A DNA stretch of 64,000 nucleotides, from the NCBI GenBank assembly GCA_004194705.1, contig SADC01000260.1, positions 143,860 through 207,859 on the forward strand. The letters are read 5' to 3'. The translations under genes and the position numbers were made by a program. Source of the stretch: Ditylenchus dipsaci. Taxonomy: Eukaryota; Nematoda; Chromadorea; Rhabditida; Anguinidae. This document shows, piece after piece, positions 59,391 to 64,000 of the stretch; within the stretch, counting starts at the first letter, position 1, and each line of letters starts with the position of its first letter. The notes beneath the pieces were generated by a model. That model saw only the letters and a program-made list of their open reading frames with translations, was not told the origin of the DNA and did not search any database.

Positions 59391-62300
59391 TTCAATTTAG
59401 TTTGTTTATTAAATTCATTGCGCTTTACTAAGCAAATAGATCTTTCAAAGATCTTTGAGACTAATGTCGAATTAAGAATTAAGTCGAATTAATAATTAAG
59501 TTGAAAGGTGAATCACCTAATTTAATTATATTAGTGACATTTTCTGAATTATAATTCAATTATGAATACATTAGTTTTTTTACTAACTTTAGTTAAACGA
59601 GATATTTAACTTTTCTGAGCATCATTAAGCTATATATAAGCACAAAACACGAATTTTGGTGACTAATTTTCAATATATAACTGGAAATGGCTCAGTCAAT
59701 AGCAGCTGACATAAATTTAGTAGCGTTACTAGTGGTCTTCTGTTAAAAATTTTAGTCCACTGAAATAAAAGTACATCGGTTCCTCGAAGTGTAGCTCAAA
59801 TTATTGGTCAAAAACTTTTTTCTTCAAAACTTGAAGTATACGACATCCTCTTTTTCAACTTCTCGGATTCGTCCAGATATTCGATTGTGTTCAAGTGTCC
59901 AATTTATTATTTATAAGTTTAACTTTATAACTACTCATTAGCTGTTTTTATCAACAGAGTTCTGGCCAGAGCCGCAATTTGGGTAAGAGGCTTGGTTATA
60001 GGGATGTAATTACCCAAACCCCAATAAGCATCAAACCAACCTCTCCACTCGTGAAAAATAAAATACGGGGCAAAACTAAATTTTCAAAGCCGAAAAAGTC
60101 TTGAAGACTTGAACTTCATTGAATTTTTATACTAGTCCGAAAAATATTAGCCAACCTAATAAGTAGTTCAGAGCAATTTTTAGGCTTCCTAGAAGTTTCT
60201 TTAGCTGACTCAACTGTGATACTTAACCTCACCAATCGTTTACCAAAAACAATGACTTAAAGTCAGGGACGGAGATCGTACTTTTGGAAAATATTTTTGC
60301 TCTGTTAGAGACTAGCATTATGAAAAATGCAAAACTTAAGCAAAAATTAAATTAGCCAACAACGAAAAAATTTCTCTCAAAACAAAATATTTCCTTAAAT
60401 TTATTTTCTATTTTTCTTTATCTTTAAAACATTGTTTCAAATTTCACACTCACCAAATATGCTGCTGAAAATCGAAATGTATTAAAAAGTACTTTTAGCC
60501 TGAAAAGTTGCTATAAACGTTTAACAAATATGAACAAATATGCTGTCGAAATTAACAATTAACAAATATGCTGTCGAAAATCGAAGTGTATTGAAAAGCA
60601 CTTTTAGCCTTAAAAGTTGTTATTAAACTCTTTAGAAAAAATTTTTGCACTTAAAAAATTTTTTGTACTACTTTTGTTTGGCCTTTAAGGATAAGTTTTT
60701 TAAATCACCTCAAAAGCGTGGTTTAAATGGCATTTCTTCAGTCTGGCTTTTTTCTAAAAAAGCTCAACTTGCTTTTTTAAACAAATTATTAGTTTGAAGC
60801 ACCTGCTTAAAAATTTAATTGCCAGACGCTTTTAAATTATTTTCTTTACTTGTGTGAATTTGAAAATTCGGAAGGTCTACCATTATATATTTTTGAATAC
60901 TATAACAAGTCTTGCTCAAAAAATAAAACAACCATGGATTGTATATTTCCATCCAGAAGAATACAAAAGGTTCTATTCTTGCTTCAATATTTCAGTAGAT
61001 GAAGTGCACTGGAAAAACGACAACATATTGTAGAAGGCAGTATTGTTTTGGCATTGACTACCATCTATTACCTGGGTTTAAAACGCTAACATGTACAGTC
61101 GAACACGATAAACGGTCCCCAGCTGGAACAACACTTTTTTAGCCCTATTTATTAATGTTTTTGTCAATACTGTACCGACAGTCTGGTGCTGATTATCGCA
61201 AAGTATTGATCTAGCTGATTGTTTTCAAAATCCCAGAACCTTCCTTCTTAAAGAGCGAAAACTCGATAAACGGACACTTGTTTCTAAAATAGGGTCTCCG
61301 TTTATCGAGGTTTTGCCTTTTTAGAAGAAAAGTTGTTGAATTTTGAAAAAGGTCGGGAAAATTGTCATGTTTGCGATAGTCAGCACCAGACTGTCGATAC
61401 AGAATTGACAAAAATAAAAAATAAATCGGGCTGAAAAGTTGTAGGACCCAGCTGAGGAACTAAGTTTGTTCTAGTCGGTTAACGGGGCTACTTTTTTAAA
61501 ATCTTCCACGTCATTAAACAAATTAGAGTGAAAAAAGCAATTTTAAAAAGGTGCTCCGATAATCGACTAGAACCCTAACTTCGTGTGTTCTTTTATCGAG
61601 TTAGACTGTATTGAAATTTAAATTACAAAAAACATTGTTTTTCACAAAGGCAACCGCTTGGTCTTAATATCTTGAACAGCTCACGCCTGACTATCTGGAA
61701 TCGTAAATTACAGGTTATCATATCCCTTGAATAAAAACCTTAGGAATCATATTTTCAACTTTATTTCACTCTTTTCAAATCAAAAAGTTGCATTAATTTT
61801 ATAACGAGTGAAATGTCAACTGTCTCATGCCATCAATACTGTGTTTGAATGTAACACACTTTCACAATGAGTCGCATTCGCACCTAGGAGATGGTGATCA
61901 GATTTTATCATGACGCTTCAAGTTCACGAAATATTTGATCGCTAAAAGTGATCAAACGCTTGACAACTTCTCAACATGACAATTCAAGTTTTTGAACCAA
62001 TTGTAAATTTTCTCAAAAACAATCAAGTTTAACATGCCATAAAAAAATGCGGCCCATAAATGGTATTAAAAAAAATATGTGTGAAAGTTTTGGTCAAATG
62101 ACTTTAGTTGTCAATAGATGTGTGGCAATATTCTCAGCCGAAGTTGAAAATTGATTTTTGGAGGTAATTGTATTTTTTTCGAACCTAAATATGAAGCTTT
62201 TTGGCTTTTTATCTATAGAAACTAGTGAAATTATATTCCTCAGAAACAAACAAGTGACCTCAAATTGAGGTCCTCAATGCATAAAAGCTAACTTTTTTAC

Positions 62301-62585
62301 AGTACCGGGTTAGCCATTTTAGAGTTAGACAACTGTAAAAATGTTTTTATTTTTGCTGAATAAGGTTTAGTTTTGAAGTACATAAAATAATTCATGCTTC
62401 ATTTTTTCTATTAATCTGCCACTTCTGCCACTTTTTATTTATTTCCGCCTGCAGGGTAACTTAGTCTCTAAATATCTTTAATATTTGGCCCTTTGCAGAA
62501 AGACATATGCTGTGTGCCAAAGTTTTCCTTTTCATCCTAGGAGTCACTTGAAATAATTATCTGTGCAAAAGAATATGAAATTCTT
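59391..62585. other. Gene-free stretch
   Basis: No gene recognised. A short tandem duplication of 'aacaaatatgctgtcgaaaat' with 'gaaaagcacttttagcct' occurs at 60460-60615, and a pogo-like element at 61094-61610. The rest is AT-rich without visible structure. Confidence 0.45.
61094..61610. mobile_element. Larger pogo-like foldback element
   Basis: Starts 'tacagtcgaacacgataaac' + 'ggtcccc' and ends 'ttttatcgagttagactgta'. Inside, 'gacagtctggtgctgatta' + 'tcgc' (61178) is inverted at 61374-61396, and 'ccgtttatcgaggtttt' near 61301 is a second internal terminus. It is probably a composite of nested copies. Confidence 0.7.
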
Positions 62586-63293
62586 GACGCTACTTGCATA
62601 TACACCCAGCCCCCCACCAAATCATAATTTTAAAAGTGTTTAAAAAACACCCTATTTCGACTATAATCGCCTCAGGAGTTCGAAGAACATTATTTTGAAG
62701 TTCTGGTCAATAAAAAATCGATTTTTTGACACTTTTACATTTTGACTTTTCACCTGTTTTATCATGTTTTGGTCACTGGAGCTGGGCGAAAATAGTCTCT
62801 AAATTCATTTTTGATCAAGAGTCTTGGCTCAGAATTATGTCTAAGGTAAGTAAGTGCGCGCATCTCTAACCTACACCCCCTGCGCCCCCGAAAAGGGCAA
62901 GGGGGCTTGGTGTGCTTGGGGTTGAGATGCGCAACCCACATACCTTAGACGCAAATCACTCGAAATTGACTCTGGATGCATAAAAATTGTATGCATTCAG
63001 AGTTTCTTTTATGCGGTAGGCCCCAGTCGACAAAACTATGTTTAACATTTCCCTTTTTTGTTCAAAATTGTCACTATTTGGTCCATTTTTGCCCTAATAC
63101 GGCCATATAATCATTCAAAAATGGTTGAAATGGGTACTTTTTGGTGGTCCCAAAACTCGATTTTAATTGACCAGAATCAAAAAATGCCTTTTCGAGCTTC
63201 CGAGGCGATTTTAGGGTTGTGATGTAGGGTGTTTGGAAATTTAAAAAAAAATTGATTTGAGGGGGGGGGGGGTGTTATATGCAAGTAGCGCTA
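62586..63293. mobile_element. Complete GGCGCTACTTG-family element
   Basis: Starts 'gacgctacttgcatatacac' + 'cc' and ends G-run + 'tgttatatgcaagtagcgct'. About 180 bases at each end pair imperfectly ('ctggtcaataaaaaatcgat' with 'tcgattttaattgaccag'; 'cctcaggagttcgaag' with 'gagcttccgagg'). The core holds a GC-rich hairpin (62860-62930) flanked by 'gcgcatctctaac' and 'gttgagatgcgc'. No ORF, so it is non-autonomous. It is the reference copy for the other partial copies. Confidence 0.8.
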
Positions 63294-63727
63294 AATTTAT
63301 TTTTGCAAAAATTTTAAAAATGTTGCAATTTTCAGATTAATATATACTACTAACAAGAAAGACTTAGCTGTAACTTGAAGAAATTTTGAGTAATAAAAAA
63401 ATTCTGCGCTATTCTTGCAGAGCGTACCCTAATCTCTTGTGAATTCGGCTGCTCACGTCTGAAAACTAACAAATTTTTGGTAGCCCATATCCAAGGTCAC
63501 TTATGAACAAATATGATGTGGTTATCGAGGTGTTTTCAGAACTTTGAGTGATCCTTGTACCACCTTTGTAGACCTTCAGAGCTGGCAGCTAAATTGTCTA
63601 AAAAATGAGGCACCCTTTGCAAGAACATGCAAAAAGAAACTTTTTATGAAAATAACTCTAGGACACAGTCAGCTTTCTTTTTCTGTTAGAAGAAATTAAA
63701 ATATATATTTTCAATAATCGAAAATTA

Positions 63728-64000
63728 GGATGGCGATATCTACTTGATACAATGTTTGTCGCTGGGTAGCTATTGCATTTTTCATATTATGGCCAGTCAC
63801 CTTTACTGGTCTCTATTTTAAATTGGTTCGTTAATCCTTTCGTTGGTTATATAGAGACGAGCAGGCTGGAAATGTAAGTCAAAATTCTAGTTTTGACATA
63901 ATATTAAACTTTGATTTTCAGTATGTGGCACAGACGCATTTAATCTGGATGGAGCTAATTGTGCATAATTGTTCCTACTTTGTATATTGTCTTTTCAATA
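63728..64000 (+). CDS. Possible exon pair of a membrane protein at the right edge
   Basis: A GTAAGT donor at 63874 and a 'gattttcag' acceptor ending at 63921 bound a 48-base intron. Across it one phase reads SFRWLYRDEQAGN then YVAQTHLIWMELIVHN, open to the window end. Upstream in the same frame is a hydrophobic segment (RWVAIAFFILWPVTFTGLYF), but TGA (about 63745) and TAA (about 63834) interrupt it. This is either a real gene with errors or chance. Confidence 0.3.

Overview
The window is nuclear DNA of an animal: AT-rich, gene-poor and repeat-laden. The genes are split into short exons. Introns range from 45-60 bases (for example 33043-33090, 33135-33193, 448-505, 63874-63921) to several kb, and most end in T-rich TTTCAG or TTTTAG acceptors. 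That splice style, a divergent F-box protein, a ZP-type membrane protein and a MADF-domain protein point to an ecdysozoan, most likely a nematode or nematode-like animal. This is inference; no rRNA, mitochondrial or spliced-leader marker is present to settle it.

Layout. 1-729 (-): MADF-domain gene running off the left edge. 1085-1345 (-): pogo/Tigger transposase relic. 5243-5995 (-): F-box gene. 9645-9810 (-): hAT transposase C-terminal relic. 14166-15761 (+): two-exon protein with two tandem ubiquitin-like domains. 19.2-20.7 kb: tandem repeat array of about 128-base units with a GAA tract. 21940-32784: a near-perfect 10.8-kb palindrome with arms of about 5.4 kb and an unmatched centre of about 53 bases. 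32125-40919 (-): an approximately 18-exon immunoglobulin-superfamily type I membrane receptor whose last three exons lie in the right arm and are repeated, inverted and without the rest of the gene, in the left arm. 41-52.9 kb: no convincing gene, many foldback elements. 52937-58875 (+): ZP-C-module membrane protein with a long charged cytoplasmic tail. Its first intron holds, antisense, a small two-exon gene bracketed by inverted repeats. 63.7-64 kb: a possible exon pair of a membrane protein leaving the window.

Repeats dominate. I can define over twenty foldback/MITE-like elements, including pogo-type elements (TACAG...CTGTA ends), elements ending in TACCGTATTT, a family ending in GGCGCTACTTG (one complete copy at 62586-63293, two inverted copies meeting at the palindrome centre), GC-rich GCGCC arrays, and GGAATATTCC arrays.

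A recurring feature is single-base indels inside otherwise convincing exons. They break the ubiquitin-like, MADF, F-box, ZP and Ig genes, and each is repaired by one base, often in a homopolymer. The palindrome arms differ from each other by the same kind of change, and at two coding sites the left arm keeps the reading frame that the right arm loses. The simplest reading is residual consensus error in a long-read assembly rather than wholesale pseudogenisation. Reading frames below should be treated accordingly.
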